Positions 28,376 through 38,772 of a stretch of 64,000 nucleotides of DNA are shown here, one piece after another; positions within the stretch are counted from its first letter, which is position 1; each line of letters begins with the position of its first letter. Below the pieces are notes generated by a model. That model searched no databases. It was not told the DNA's origin and saw only the letters and a program-made list of their open reading frames with translations. The DNA comes from Bryobacterales bacterium (GTDB lineage: Bacteria > Acidobacteriota > Terriglobia > Bryobacterales > Bryobacteraceae), in NCBI GenBank assembly GCA_020847975.1, contig JADLBD010000008.1:20703-84702 (forward strand), read 5' to 3'. The position numbers and the translations under genes were made by a program.

Positions 28376-28695
28376 TTTTTTTGAGCGATGAGCGATGACT
28401 ACGTATTACAATACTCTCTGTGCCCACAGAAGTCAAGAGCCGGATCGCCCTCCCCGCAGCCAGCCGTCTTCCATCGTTGCCCCAGCCTCTGGCCGGGCAG
28501 TTCCCCGGCACAGTGTCGGATCGTGTTGTCGTGGCGGGTGGCCTGGCAAGCTGGAGATGAGTTGCCCGAAGCGTTGGTAACTACTGGCGCAGCGGTGTTT
28601 CGGGGCGGCATCGTCATACCGGGCGGAGAAGACCGGCCGGGGAGCCGGCCGGCTGCGGTATGGAAACTCGAGTTCTCAACAAAGGATTATTTGGT

Positions 28696-29601
28696 ATGAA
28701 TTCATCGGATCTTCATGGCATCATCCCGGCGATTGTTACGCCGTTCGATCATAACGAACGCTTTGCGCGCCGCCCTTTCGAACAACTGATCCAGCGGCTG
28801 TATGCTGCGGGCGTCCATGGACTGTACGTCTGCGGGCAGACCGGCGAGGGTCTGCAGCAATCCGTCGAGCAGCGGAAGCAAGTCGCGGAAGCAGCGGTAG
28901 AAGCATCTCCCGAAGGCAAAACGGTCATCGTCCACATCGGCGCACCGTCTACCAAAGACACAATCGAACTCGCACGCCACGCCGGTCAAGCCGGCGCGCA
29001 TGTGGTGAGCAGCCTGCCGCCCGCCGGGGCGTATTCATTCTCCGAGATCCGTGATTATTACCAAGCCATCGCAGCAGCCAGCCGCGTACCCCTACTTATC
29101 TATTACTTTCCGTCCATGGCCCCTTCAATCCGAAGTACCGAGCAGGTGCTCGAGTTATGTCGAATCCCAAACGTATGCGGGTTGAAGTTTACAGACTCAG
29201 ATTTCTTCCGGCTCTGGTGCCTCCGGCGCTCCGGCCAGGTGGTTTTCAACGGCGCCGACGAAATGATGGTGGCGGGGATGGTGATGGGAGCCAACGGTGG
29301 TATCGGTAGTACCTACAACCTCATGCCGGAGGCCTTCGTTGCCCTGTATGAGCGAGCAACAACGGGAGATTGGAACGGTGCTCGTCAGATGCAGGATGCC
29401 ATCAACGAAGTGATCGAAGTAATTCTGCGCTACCCTGTCCACGCGGCCGTGAAAGTGATTCTCCGGTGGTCTGGCATCGATTGCGGCCATTGCATTGCGC
29501 CGCGCCGGCGGTTGTCTCCGGAAGAAGAGGATCACCTGCGGGGCGCCGTTGCCGCAACTTCGCTGGGACAGCAGATCATTGCGACGATGGCACGGGGATG
29601 A
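28696..29601 (+). CDS. nanA: Dihydrodipicolinate synthase / N-acetylneuraminate lyase family
   Basis: MNSSDLHGIIPAIVTPFDHNERF...YVCGQTGEGLQQS...LLIYYFPS...VCGLKFTDSDFF...GANGGIGSTYN; in a sialic-acid gene context. Confidence 0.85.
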   Translation: MNSSDLHGIIPAIVTPFDHNERFARRPFEQLIQRLYAAGVHGLYVCGQTGEGLQQSVEQRKQVAEAAVEASPEGKTVIVHIGAPSTKDTIELARHAGQAGAHVVSSLPPAGAYSFSEIRDYYQAIAAASRVPLLIYYFPSMAPSIRSTEQVLELCRIPNVCGLKFTDSDFFRLWCLRRSGQVVFNGADEMMVAGMVMGANGGIGSTYNLMPEAFVALYERATTGDWNGARQMQDAINEVIEVILRYPVHAAVKVILRWSGIDCGHCIAPRRRLSPEEEDHLRGAVAATSLGQQIIATMARG

Positions 29602-30815
29602 AGATCGCACGTTATAAATGGGCGCTGGTGGCCCTTCTCTGGGTCGTTGCGCTGCTGAACTACCTGGACCGGCAGGTGATCTTCTCGGTCTTTCCGCTAC
29701 TCGAAACGGAGTTGCACGTCACAAGCCTGCAACTCGGTTTGCTCGGCACTGCGTTCCTCTGGGTCTATGGGATTCTCAGCCCTTTCGGCGGCTGGGTGGC
29801 GGACCGGTTCGGGAGACGCCGCGTAATCCTCTTCAGCCTGGGGATCTGGTCCGCGGTCACATGGCTGACCGGGCACTCCCGGTCGTACGGGGAACTGGCC
29901 GCCGCCCGCGGGCTCATGGGGATCAGCGAAGCCTGCTACCTGCCCGCGGCACTGGCCCTGATCGCCGACTATCACGGTGAGAGCACCCGTGCGCGCGCCG
30001 TCGGCCTGCACCAGAGTGGCCTGTACGTGGGTATCGCGATGGGAGGAATCGGTGGGGGATGGATGGGAGAACACTTTGGTTGGCGCGCGGCGTTCTTCGT
30101 GCTCGGCGCCATTGGCCTTGTCTATGCGCTGGGGCTGTGGCCCACGCTGCGGGAAGCCCCACTCCGGAACGCTCCTGGTTACCAGGCTGACAGCGCTCCA
30201 TTCGCGGGATCGCTCGGAGGACTCTGGAAGTCAGGGGCCTTCAGACATCTCGTGTTTGTGAACAGTCTTGCGTCGCTGGCTTACTGGTGTGTCTACACGT
30301 GGCTGGCACTCCACCTGTTCGAACGGTTCCACATGAGTTTGGCAGGAGCCGGATTCTCGTCCACCTTTTACATTCAGGCCGCGTCGTTCGGCGGGATTCT
30401 ATTCGGCGGCTGGCTGGCCGACCGCTGGTCGCTCAACCATCTACGCGGGCGGGTCTGGGCGCAGACAATAGGGCTTGGCGCCGCCGGTCCGTTCCTATTC
30501 TTGGTCGGGTTTACGGATACACAATGGGTTCTGCTGCCCTGCCTCGTGCTCTTCGGACTCGGCCGCGGATTCTTCGACTGTAACCTGATGCCGGTTCTGT
30601 GCCAGATTGTTTCCCCGGGCTTGCGCGCCACCGCGTATGGCGTTCTCAATCTAACGTCGTGCATCGTCGGCGGCGCGATGGCCGCTGCCGGCGGTGCACT
30701 TAAGGACACCATTGGCCTGGGCGGGGCCATCGAACTGTCGGGCGCGATGCTCATCGTCGCCGCCGCCAGCATGTCCGGCATCCGTCTACCCGCGCAAAGG
30801 GGCGCCCATGTCTGA
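29598..30815 (+). CDS. MFS transporter (probable sialic acid/hexuronate type)
   Basis: MKIARYKWALVALLWVVALLNYLDRQVIFSVFPLL...GGWVADRFGRRRVILFSLGIWSAVTWLTG; many TM segments; ATGA overlap with the lyase gene. Confidence 0.9.
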   Translation: MKIARYKWALVALLWVVALLNYLDRQVIFSVFPLLETELHVTSLQLGLLGTAFLWVYGILSPFGGWVADRFGRRRVILFSLGIWSAVTWLTGHSRSYGELAAARGLMGISEACYLPAALALIADYHGESTRARAVGLHQSGLYVGIAMGGIGGGWMGEHFGWRAAFFVLGAIGLVYALGLWPTLREAPLRNAPGYQADSAPFAGSLGGLWKSGAFRHLVFVNSLASLAYWCVYTWLALHLFERFHMSLAGAGFSSTFYIQAASFGGILFGGWLADRWSLNHLRGRVWAQTIGLGAAGPFLFLVGFTDTQWVLLPCLVLFGLGRGFFDCNLMPVLCQIVSPGLRATAYGVLNLTSCIVGGAMAAAGGALKDTIGLGGAIELSGAMLIVAAASMSGIRLPAQRGAHV

Positions 30816-32433
30816 GAATTGCCCCGAAATATTCCGTCCGCTTCGCGGCAGGTTGATCGTATCCTGCCAGGCGTGGGAGGACGATCCTTTTCACGGCGCG
30901 GAGCACATGGCTCGCTTCGCGCGCGCAGCCGTGGAGGGCGGCGCCGCCGCAATTCGCGCTAATGGCCCCGATGATATCCGCGCCATCCGGGCAGCAGTTT
31001 CGGTGCCGGTGATCGGACTGCAGAAGCGGGTGATTTCTGACGGCCGCATACTGATCACGCCAGAACTGGAAGATGCGTGCGCGCTAGTGGAGGCCGGAGC
31101 GCACGCGGTCGCCGTCGATTGTACGGCTCGGGGGCAGAAGCACGGAGCTCTCGAGCGCGTACGCCGGATTCGGGAAGAACTGCGCGTTCCGGTGACGGCC
31201 GATATTGCCACTGTGGAGGAGGCAATCGCGTCAGAGGGGGCCGGCGCGAGCTTCGTACTCTCGACGATGCGCGGCTACACCGCGGAGACCGAAAGCGTGT
31301 GCTCTTTCGATGCAGCCTTCATCGCCGAACTGGTGCGCGCGGTGAACGTGCCTGTCATTGCCGAAGGTCGCATCTGGACCGTGGAGGATGCTGTCGCGGC
31401 GATGAAGGCGGGCGCATTTGCGGTGGTGATTGGTTCGGCCATTACGCGCCCCAAGGACATCACGGCGCGTTTCTCGGGTGCTCTCAGCCGGATCGCCGAC
31501 GATGAACGGCGCATGGTAGCCGGTATCGACCTGGGAGGCACGAGGATCAAAGCGGGCTTGGTCTCCTGTAGCGGCGAGATCAGCGAAACGGGCGCCCGCG
31601 CGACGTGTGTATCGCGCGGCCGAGACGGCCTCTTAGACCAAATGGCGGAGATCGGATCGGAGCTTGTGGCCGAGGCCCGGACCAAAGGCTACCTGGTGGA
31701 AGCGCTCGGCATCGCCACGGCTGGGTGGGTAGATGCCGAAAGAGGCGTCGTTGTCCATGCCACACCGAATCTTCCTGGTTGGCAAGGCGCGGAAGTGGCG
31801 CCGGTTCTCACTCGCCGGCTCGGCGTGCCGGTCTTCGTCGAGAACGATGTCAATGCTCTGGCCGTGGGCGAAGCTCGTTTTGGCGCGGCCCGGTCGGCCT
31901 CGACCTTCGTGTGCGTCACTCTCGGCACTGGCGTTGGCGGAGGCTGCTACATCGATGGCGCGTTGCGGCGCGGCGCTCACTTCGTCGGCAACGCCATCGG
32001 CCATCTCGTTGTGCAGCCGGGAGGGTTGCCCTGCAACTGCGGCCAGGCGGGGTGCCTCGAACAATATGCCAGCGCAGCCGCCCTGTTGCGCTACGCGGGA
32101 GATTCGGACCGGGGTTCAGCCGAAGAAATCATCGCAGCGGCCCATCGGGGAGACGATCGTGCGCGGGCCGCAATCGGCAAACTGGCAGACTACCTTGCGG
32201 CCGGCTGCGCGCAGGTTATCCGGCTACTCGATCCCGAGCTGATCGTGATCGGAGGCGGCCTGGCGCAGGACAACCCCCTTTTGTTCACGGAGTTGGAAGT
32301 GCACCTGCGCCGCGAAGTACTGGCATGGGAGCGGCGCGGCCTGCGAGTCCTACCTTCGATGCTGGGCTATTACGCCGGGGTCGCGGGCGCTGGGGCTGTC
32401 GCCTTGGCCGGGCTCGATTCGCTGCCCGGATAG
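30808..32433 (+). CDS. nanEK: Fused N-acetylmannosamine-6-phosphate epimerase (NanE) and ROK-family ManNAc kinase (NanK)
   Basis: N-term RLIVSCQAWEDDPFHGAEHMARFARAAVEGGAAAIRANG...IAEGRIWTVEDAVAAMKAGAFAVVIGSAITRP; C-term MVAGIDLGGTRIKAGLVS...ENDVNALAVGEARFG...CNCGQAGCLEQYAS. Confidence 0.93.
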   Translation: MSENCPEIFRPLRGRLIVSCQAWEDDPFHGAEHMARFARAAVEGGAAAIRANGPDDIRAIRAAVSVPVIGLQKRVISDGRILITPELEDACALVEAGAHAVAVDCTARGQKHGALERVRRIREELRVPVTADIATVEEAIASEGAGASFVLSTMRGYTAETESVCSFDAAFIAELVRAVNVPVIAEGRIWTVEDAVAAMKAGAFAVVIGSAITRPKDITARFSGALSRIADDERRMVAGIDLGGTRIKAGLVSCSGEISETGARATCVSRGRDGLLDQMAEIGSELVAEARTKGYLVEALGIATAGWVDAERGVVVHATPNLPGWQGAEVAPVLTRRLGVPVFVENDVNALAVGEARFGAARSASTFVCVTLGTGVGGGCYIDGALRRGAHFVGNAIGHLVVQPGGLPCNCGQAGCLEQYASAAALLRYAGDSDRGSAEEIIAAAHRGDDRARAAIGKLADYLAAGCAQVIRLLDPELIVIGGGLAQDNPLLFTELEVHLRREVLAWERRGLRVLPSMLGYYAGVAGAGAVALAGLDSLPG

Positions 32434-32449
32434 GGCGATCGACCACATG

Positions 32450-32731
32450 TCAAGAAGGCAAATCGAGGTCGGCGAGCCGCCTGCCGCGCTCAAACGCACG
32501 CTGCACCGAGAAGATCGGCGCATTCGTCACGTTGAAGGCCGGCAGCCGGAGCTGGAAGTACTTCCGTTCCGTGACGCGGATCTGCTTGCTGAGCGAACTG
32601 TCGACGCGCGACATGCCGGGGCCGCGCACGATCCCCACACCGGCGTTGCCGAACGAGTAGGCGGCTGGCGTGGTTGACTGGGACACGCTACGCATGGTCG
32701 ACAGTAGCGTTGCGCTGGGTCGCCGCCTACC
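32450..32731 (-). pseudogene. 3' fragment of an Oar-like TonB-dependent receptor
   Basis: FGNAGVGIVRGPGMSRVDSSLSKQIRVTERKYFQLRLPAFNVTNAPIFSV parallels FGTAGFNILRGPGLGNMDASLSRTFAVRESFKLQFRAEAFNFTNTPHFSL of the receptor at 35193-38600; in-frame stop upstream at 32732-32734. Confidence 0.7.
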
Positions 32732-32817
32732 TCAACTACCGCGCGACCCACAGGACCTCTGCGACGCGCTGCTACTTCAGCTCCGCTAATCTGGAACGAT
32801 AACGAGAATGGCTCGCT

Positions 32818-33546
32818 TCATCTTTGCGGCGGGACGAGCACCAACTCCTCACTCTTCACAAGGGCGTCCAGCGAAGGTGTGCTCGAATCCAGAAAGGCCT
32901 GGTAGGAACCCTCGATGTGGTGGCGAATCGCAGCTCGGATAGCCGCCGGCCGGCGGCTGCGAAGCGCCTCGACCAGGGCCTCGTGCGGCTTTCCCTTGCC
33001 CAAGTCATGGAGCCCGGTGGCGTGCAGCACACTCATGAACGCGAACAGAGGCGTCGTGAGTTGGACCAGCGTCTTTACCATGACTGGGCTCTCCGCGAGA
33101 TCCCAAACCGCCTGGTGAAAGTGCATGTCCGCCACTGTCAACTTCAGGCAGTCGTCCTTTTGAATGGCGTCTGCGATGCGCGCACAGAGCTTATCCAGCT
33201 CCGCTACGCCGTCCTCGTCCATTCGCTCGCCGGCTTTGACGAATGCCAACTCCTCCAGCGCGACCCGCATCGCCAGGCGGTCACGCACCTCTTCCTTCGT
33301 AAATGACGTGACCGTTGTGCGCCGGCTGTTGCCGCGCACAACAAGGCCCGCCTGCTCGAGCAGATTCAGCGCCTCCCGCACAGTCGCCTGGCTCACGCTC
33401 AACATACGCGCGATCGGCAACTCGCGCAGAGCCTCACCTGGCTGAAATTTCCCAGCGAAGATCGCCTCTTTTAGAATTGAGCAAGTCTGTTGTGCGAGTG
33501 AATCCGCTCGAATGGGTTGGGGGAGTGGCTTCTTGCGTACCTTCAT
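32818..33546 (-). CDS. GntR family (FCD) transcriptional regulator
   Basis: MKVRKKPLPQPIRADSLAQQTCSILKEAIFAGKFQPGEALRELPIARMLSVSQATVREALNLLEQAGLV; FCD C-terminus DMHFHQAVWDLAESPVM. Confidence 0.92.
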   Translation of the reverse strand: MKVRKKPLPQPIRADSLAQQTCSILKEAIFAGKFQPGEALRELPIARMLSVSQATVREALNLLEQAGLVVRGNSRRTTVTSFTKEEVRDRLAMRVALEELAFVKAGERMDEDGVAELDKLCARIADAIQKDDCLKLTVADMHFHQAVWDLAESPVMVKTLVQLTTPLFAFMSVLHATGLHDLGKGKPHEALVEALRSRRPAAIRAAIRHHIEGSYQAFLDSSTPSLDALVKSEELVLVPPQR

Positions 33547-33774
33547 GTCGTCTCCATCTGATTCTACCGTTGGGCTGCGACGTCCGCCCATGAATTCATT
33601 TCCTCCAGCAACTCCGGCGTAAGGGGCGATCGCAACCAAGGTGCGAGCCCCAGCGGTCCGTCGCGTCGCTGACAAAGCCCACGTGCGCCGGTCCGGTCGC
33701 GGCACGCGCCCTTCCGCCGCCGGCCAGCGATAGCGCAGCCATGCGAAGTACCGTGCGCCGGCATGGACGGCCGC

Positions 33775-35151
33775 TCATCGGATACTCCGTGCAGCGGACT
33801 CGCTGTCCGCTTCAACTTTCACATTGCCGAAGCGCATGTGGATCAACGGTCCGCGCCAGGGGTTCAGGTTTCCTGCATGCATCATGATCATGTCGATGCC
33901 GTTCACCGGTGGCGCCATGACGGGAAGATCGGTCGACCCCCGATAGACTTGCGGACGTCCGTCGACCCAAACCTGGTATTTCATTTCTCGAATATTCCAG
34001 TGGATCTTGAGCCCGTAGACTCTGCCGGATTCCGCCGGCGGCGGATCGTCAAACGGGACGAAGGTGGGGTATGGCCGCATGATGGTCGGGCGGGAATTCG
34101 GGGTGGTGTGCTGAAAAGGTGACCAGGCGCCGTTGAACATCCCGGCATCGATATTCCAGCCGCCCGTGATGGTCGAGATACCTTCCGCGTCCGCCGGCAG
34201 ATAACCGAAGGTGCCGGCCGGGTCGTATCGATACTCGCCCAAGTTCACCTGCACCTCGTGACCGGCCTCATCCGCCTGGAGTTCCATGGTGAGCGTCCCG
34301 GCCACAACCGGGCGGTCAGCGAAACGGCAGTATACTGCCCCGTAGTGCGTCGCCATCTCGAGCCAGCGGAAATCGACGGGTCGATAGGACGTGGCCTGCC
34401 ACTTGTCGGCCGGATAGCGCGGTGTCACGGCTGTGTTGGCGATCCAGTGAGAGTGGAAGTTCTCCTCCTCCACCGGCCGGCCGGATTCGTCCAGGTAACG
34501 GAAACTGCGCAACCACACCAGGCTTCCGGCTTCGACGGCGACGGTGGCAATCTCGAACCGATCTACGTCCATCTCCCCGGGTAGGAGGGGTAGGGCTGGT
34601 TGCTTGGTGCCATCGAGCATTAACGTGAAGGTACGCGCCTGAAAATCGAAATCGCCGAAGTCAAACTCGTGCAACGGCGAGGAACGCGCTACCGCCGGTT
34701 CTCCGCCGCTCAGTACTTGCTGACGCCAGGCGGCAGTACCGATAGCCGCGACCGGTTCGGCCACCTTCCCCGCGCGAGCCTGGACGGAGATTCCGCCGTT
34801 ACGCCAGATCTCCAGAATCACCACCGGGTTCATACCTGATCCGTAGAGCGCGACGCGGTACTGCCTGCCGACAACGAAGAGTGCAGTGAACGAAAGACGT
34901 GGACCTCTCATAGCGATGGGCCTTGACAACTTGCGGACGCAACGAATCGGCGCTGCGGAGCCGTCCATCTTCAGGAATCCGTCCTTCCCCCACTCGTAGC
35001 GGCCCCCGCCTCCGGCATCGTCCCAGCGAAATGATTGATCCAGAATGGGCGCTGGCGGTGGACTTGACCGGACCTGCGCATACTGGCATGTCACGGACAC
35101 CAACGCAGCCGCAGTAAGGCATCGCATAACTTTGGGGGCTGGTCGCTTCAT
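33775..35151 (-). CDS. Hypothetical secreted protein
   Basis: 458-aa ORF with signal-like N-terminus MKRPAPKVMRCLTAAALVSVTCQYAQ; coding-like composition. Confidence 0.6.
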   Translation of the reverse strand: MKRPAPKVMRCLTAAALVSVTCQYAQVRSSPPPAPILDQSFRWDDAGGGGRYEWGKDGFLKMDGSAAPIRCVRKLSRPIAMRGPRLSFTALFVVGRQYRVALYGSGMNPVVILEIWRNGGISVQARAGKVAEPVAAIGTAAWRQQVLSGGEPAVARSSPLHEFDFGDFDFQARTFTLMLDGTKQPALPLLPGEMDVDRFEIATVAVEAGSLVWLRSFRYLDESGRPVEEENFHSHWIANTAVTPRYPADKWQATSYRPVDFRWLEMATHYGAVYCRFADRPVVAGTLTMELQADEAGHEVQVNLGEYRYDPAGTFGYLPADAEGISTITGGWNIDAGMFNGAWSPFQHTTPNSRPTIMRPYPTFVPFDDPPPAESGRVYGLKIHWNIREMKYQVWVDGRPQVYRGSTDLPVMAPPVNGIDMIMMHAGNLNPWRGPLIHMRFGNVKVEADSESAARSIR

Positions 35152-35192
35152 CGGCTCATGCTTTCGCTCGGGTTGCGCCCGGCTCCTCCAGA

Positions 35193-38100
35193 TCAGAAGC
35201 TGATTCGTAGTCCAAACCGAAAGACCCGTTCGTCAATGCCGTCGCGCCCCACCGCCGAGACCGATGTGATTTGCGCGAAGTTCCCCAGGCTGCGGATCGA
35301 CCCATCAGGATTAAAGCTCACGGCGGAGATATTCGAGGCCGGCAGTGAGAAGTGCGGCGTGTTCGTGAAGTTGAACGCTTCCGCGCGGAATTGCAGCTTG
35401 AAGCTTTCGCGCACAGCGAATGTGCGGCTCAAGCTGGCATCCATATTCCCCAATCCGGGTCCGCGCAGGATGTTAAATCCGGCGGTGCCGAAACGCGGCG
35501 TCTTCACTGGTACGAACGCCGTAGGATCGAACCACGGTTGGCCGACCCCCACGCCGCGCGGCATGTCAACGGTGGCTTTCACTTGGTCGGCGCGTTGCGA
35601 GTTGTTGGGCGCGTTGAGGATCGTTCCGGAATCGGTGACCGAGAACGGCAGACCGGAATAGGCGCTAAAGATGCCGCTGAGCCCCCATCCGCCTAGGACC
35701 ATCGCAACCGGACCGCCGTTGGTAGCAAAGGTCTTGCCCTTGCCGAACGGGGATTCGTAGATGGCGGAAACATGGAACTGATGTGTCCGGTCGAAGCCGG
35801 AAACCGCCCGATTCAGATTGAGGTAAGACGTGATGGGGATGGCAAGATTCCCGTCGCTGTTGTCGTTGCAGCACATGCCGATCGACTTGGAGAACGAATA
35901 GGAACTCATCAGGCTGATGCCGTGCGCGGATCTCCGCTCGATTTTCACCTGCAACCCGTCATAGTGCGAATTCCCCTGACTGGCGACCAGCGGAGTGGTT
36001 GCGCTCCGGCCGTAGGCCACAAATAGAGCTTGTCCCGCTGCGCCGCCGCCCGGCACGCCGTAGTTCTGTTCGACAAAGCCGATCTGACGGATCTGACGCG
36101 TACCAACGTAAGCGACCTACGCGGCAATGCCGGATGCGAAGGATTTGCCCAAGGTGAAGTTCCACGACTGGATATAGCCGCGCTGGAAGTTGCCGCTGAG
36201 TGTGTTGGCGGCAACGTTTCCGGGAATAGAAATGGTCCCCGACGAAGTGTCCGGCGCCACCACCGCGGGAATGCCGGTGCGAAGATCGCCCGCCGGAGCG
36301 AAGCTATTGAGAGCAGTAACGTTCAGAACCACAACGATCGGATAGTTGGTGCGCATCGGCCGCGACAGGCTGTACGGATCGTAACTGATGCCGTACCCGG
36401 CGCGAAGCACCAGCGTATCCGTTGCGCGGTACGCTAAGCCGGCACGAGGGGAAAACAGCCGCTTGCTCTGACTGACTCCGCAGTCTGTAGGCGCCGAGCC
36501 TACTCCGCAGATCAACATTTTGTTCGCTGCAAGGTCGAAACGCTCCAGACCACGGTCGGCGCGGGTAGGCATGGGGAAGTACTCCCAGCGGACTCCGTAT
36601 GTTGCCGTGAGTTTCCGCGTCGCCTGCCACTGATCGCGGACATAGAGGCCGGTTTGCCAGGCACGTGTGGTGTAGCCGGAATCCGGCACAATCAGAGTCC
36701 GGCCCATTGACGAAGGCAGTCCGAGCAGGAACGCGCCCGCTGTGTTGAACTGGTTGGCCGTGGGTCCTCCGTTCAGGCTCGTGACCCCGCCGGCGAAGTT
36801 AAAAGCGCCGGAGGCGCCGCCCAATTGGCCGACAAACTCCGGCTGTGTTTGATTGAGGCCCTGCTTCGACAGGCTGAACCCAAAGCGGAGATTGTGCGGT
36901 CCCCGCAAGATCGTCGCGTTGGCGGTGTATTGGTATCGCGGATCGTGCCAGATGATGGGACGGTTCACGGTTGAGGTGCCGAACGTTGTGTAGTTCGACA
37001 CACTGAACGTAGGCCAGCCCCCTTCGAATGTCCGGGTGCCATTCGTGCCAGGGATGCCGAGTACGTCGCGCCCCATGTTCTTGTCCAGGTTGGGCTGATT
37101 TTGGTTCGTGTCGATCAGCGTGTAGCCGATGTTGGCGTCAACCAGGAAAGTCGGTGAGAACGTGTAATTGCCGCCCACGGCGCCGTTGAAGGTGGTGCCG
37201 AAGCCCGTGCCGGCCGATCCGGCCGCGGCGGCGATCGGCGGACCCTCGATCGCCCCGAAGACACCATCGGAAGCCATGGTGTACTTCAGAAAACTGAAGC
37301 GGACAAACGTGGTCAGCTTGTTCGACACGTTCCAGTTCACCTTGTTATCCATCCGGTGCCGGTCGAATTTGTAAACGCCGCCGGCGAAATAGTTGTTCTG
37401 CAGAGCGGTGGGGAAGGTCGGCTCGGGCAGCATGCCGAAGAGTTTCTGTGCCGCCGCGCTCATCCGGGACAAGGGGATCTGGTTGCCCCCGAATGGGGTT
37501 CGCCCGGTTCCGTTCGTGGCCCCGGTGGAGGGATCGTAGATCGGTGTGGGCGATTGCGAAAGGTTGCCGGCGCGGATGGAGTCGATCGGCACCGTCACGA
37601 GGCTCGAAGCGTACTGCCGCTCCATAGTGCCTTCGTAGCTCGAAAAGTAGAACAGCTTGTCGCGGATGATGCGCCCCCCCACCGATCCGCCCGGCTGGTT
37701 GAAGATCGACTTGGGGTTACGGGCCCCGGGCTGCGAGACGTACGGCTTGGCCTTGGTGGCGTTATTGTTGTTGAACCAGAAGACTGAGCCGTGCAGGTCG
37801 TTCGTACCGCTCTTGATGATGACGTTTGACGCCGAACCGCCGGCCAGGCCCTGTTCGGCACTGAAGGAGTTGGTGACCACGTTAACAGTCTCGATCGCCT
37901 CGAGCGTGGGGATGTAACCCGAGTTGTTGGGCAGCCACACGCTGTTCACGCTCGACCCATCAATCTGATGGCTGTTGGAACTCCGGCTGGCGCCGTTGAC
38001 GTTCATCACCAGCGAACGCGATGGGTCGGCGGAAGCGGAATTGAGATTGTTGGGCGGCGACACCCCAGGGATGATCTTGAAAAGGGCCTGGTAGTTGCGC

Positions 38101-38600
38101 CCCGGGGGAATTGGAAGGTCGACGAGTTGTCGCGAGGCCAGGTCCACGTGAACGTCAGTCCGATCCGTCTGCAACACGCCCGCCTCAGCGCTCACTTCGA
38201 CAGATTCCTTGACTTCTCCCACTTGCAGTTTCAGGTCGACGCGCGTGACGTTGTTGATGACGACGTCGATCCCGCCGCGAGTCAGACTCGCAAAGCCGGG
38301 CTTCTGCGCCTGCAATCGATACGTGCCGGCCGGAAGCGCCGAAAAGGTGTAGTTGCCGTCTTCGCCCGTCTGTACTTGGCGCGACAGGTTGGTACCGATT
38401 TGCGTCAGTACGACCGAGACAGCAGGGACCGCAGCGCCGCTGGAATCCGTCACGTTTCCGATGACCGATCCGTAGAGCACCTGGGCGGCGGCGGGGCCCG
38501 CGGCTGAGATTGCCAAAGCGAGTAGCGCAGTTAGCCGCCAGGTCATCTGGGAAAAAGACTTGGAGGCTCGGATCCCGGGACGAACATAATCATCGCTCAT
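35193..38600 (-). pseudogene. Oar-like TonB-dependent receptor interrupted by one in-frame TAG (36117-36119)
   Basis: ORF 36117-38600 (Cna-B-like N-terminus, plug, barrel) ends ...LGKSFASGIAA*; the same frame continues VAYVGTRQIRQIGFVEQNYGVPGGGAAGQALFVAYG into ORF 35193-36056, ending FRFGLRISF. Confidence 0.88.
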
Positions 38601-38772
38601 CGCTCAATTGTGAGGCCTCATTCTCAATTTGTCAACACCGTCTTCGGCGTTTCCCCCGCCCCATGGCCAACAGTAAAGAACGATCCGCCGCACCGGCCAC
38701 TCGTCGGATCGCCGGGACGGTCGCGGGCTTTGCCTCGCAGCGCCTGCTTGCGCCCGAAGGTAGTATAGGACC

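Noticed and set aside
28388-28699. Plus-strand 103-aa ORF starting MSDDYV
   Set aside because: Start coincides with the shared 18-bp motif; the rest shows no domain and lies in the divergent promoter region before the lyase gene.
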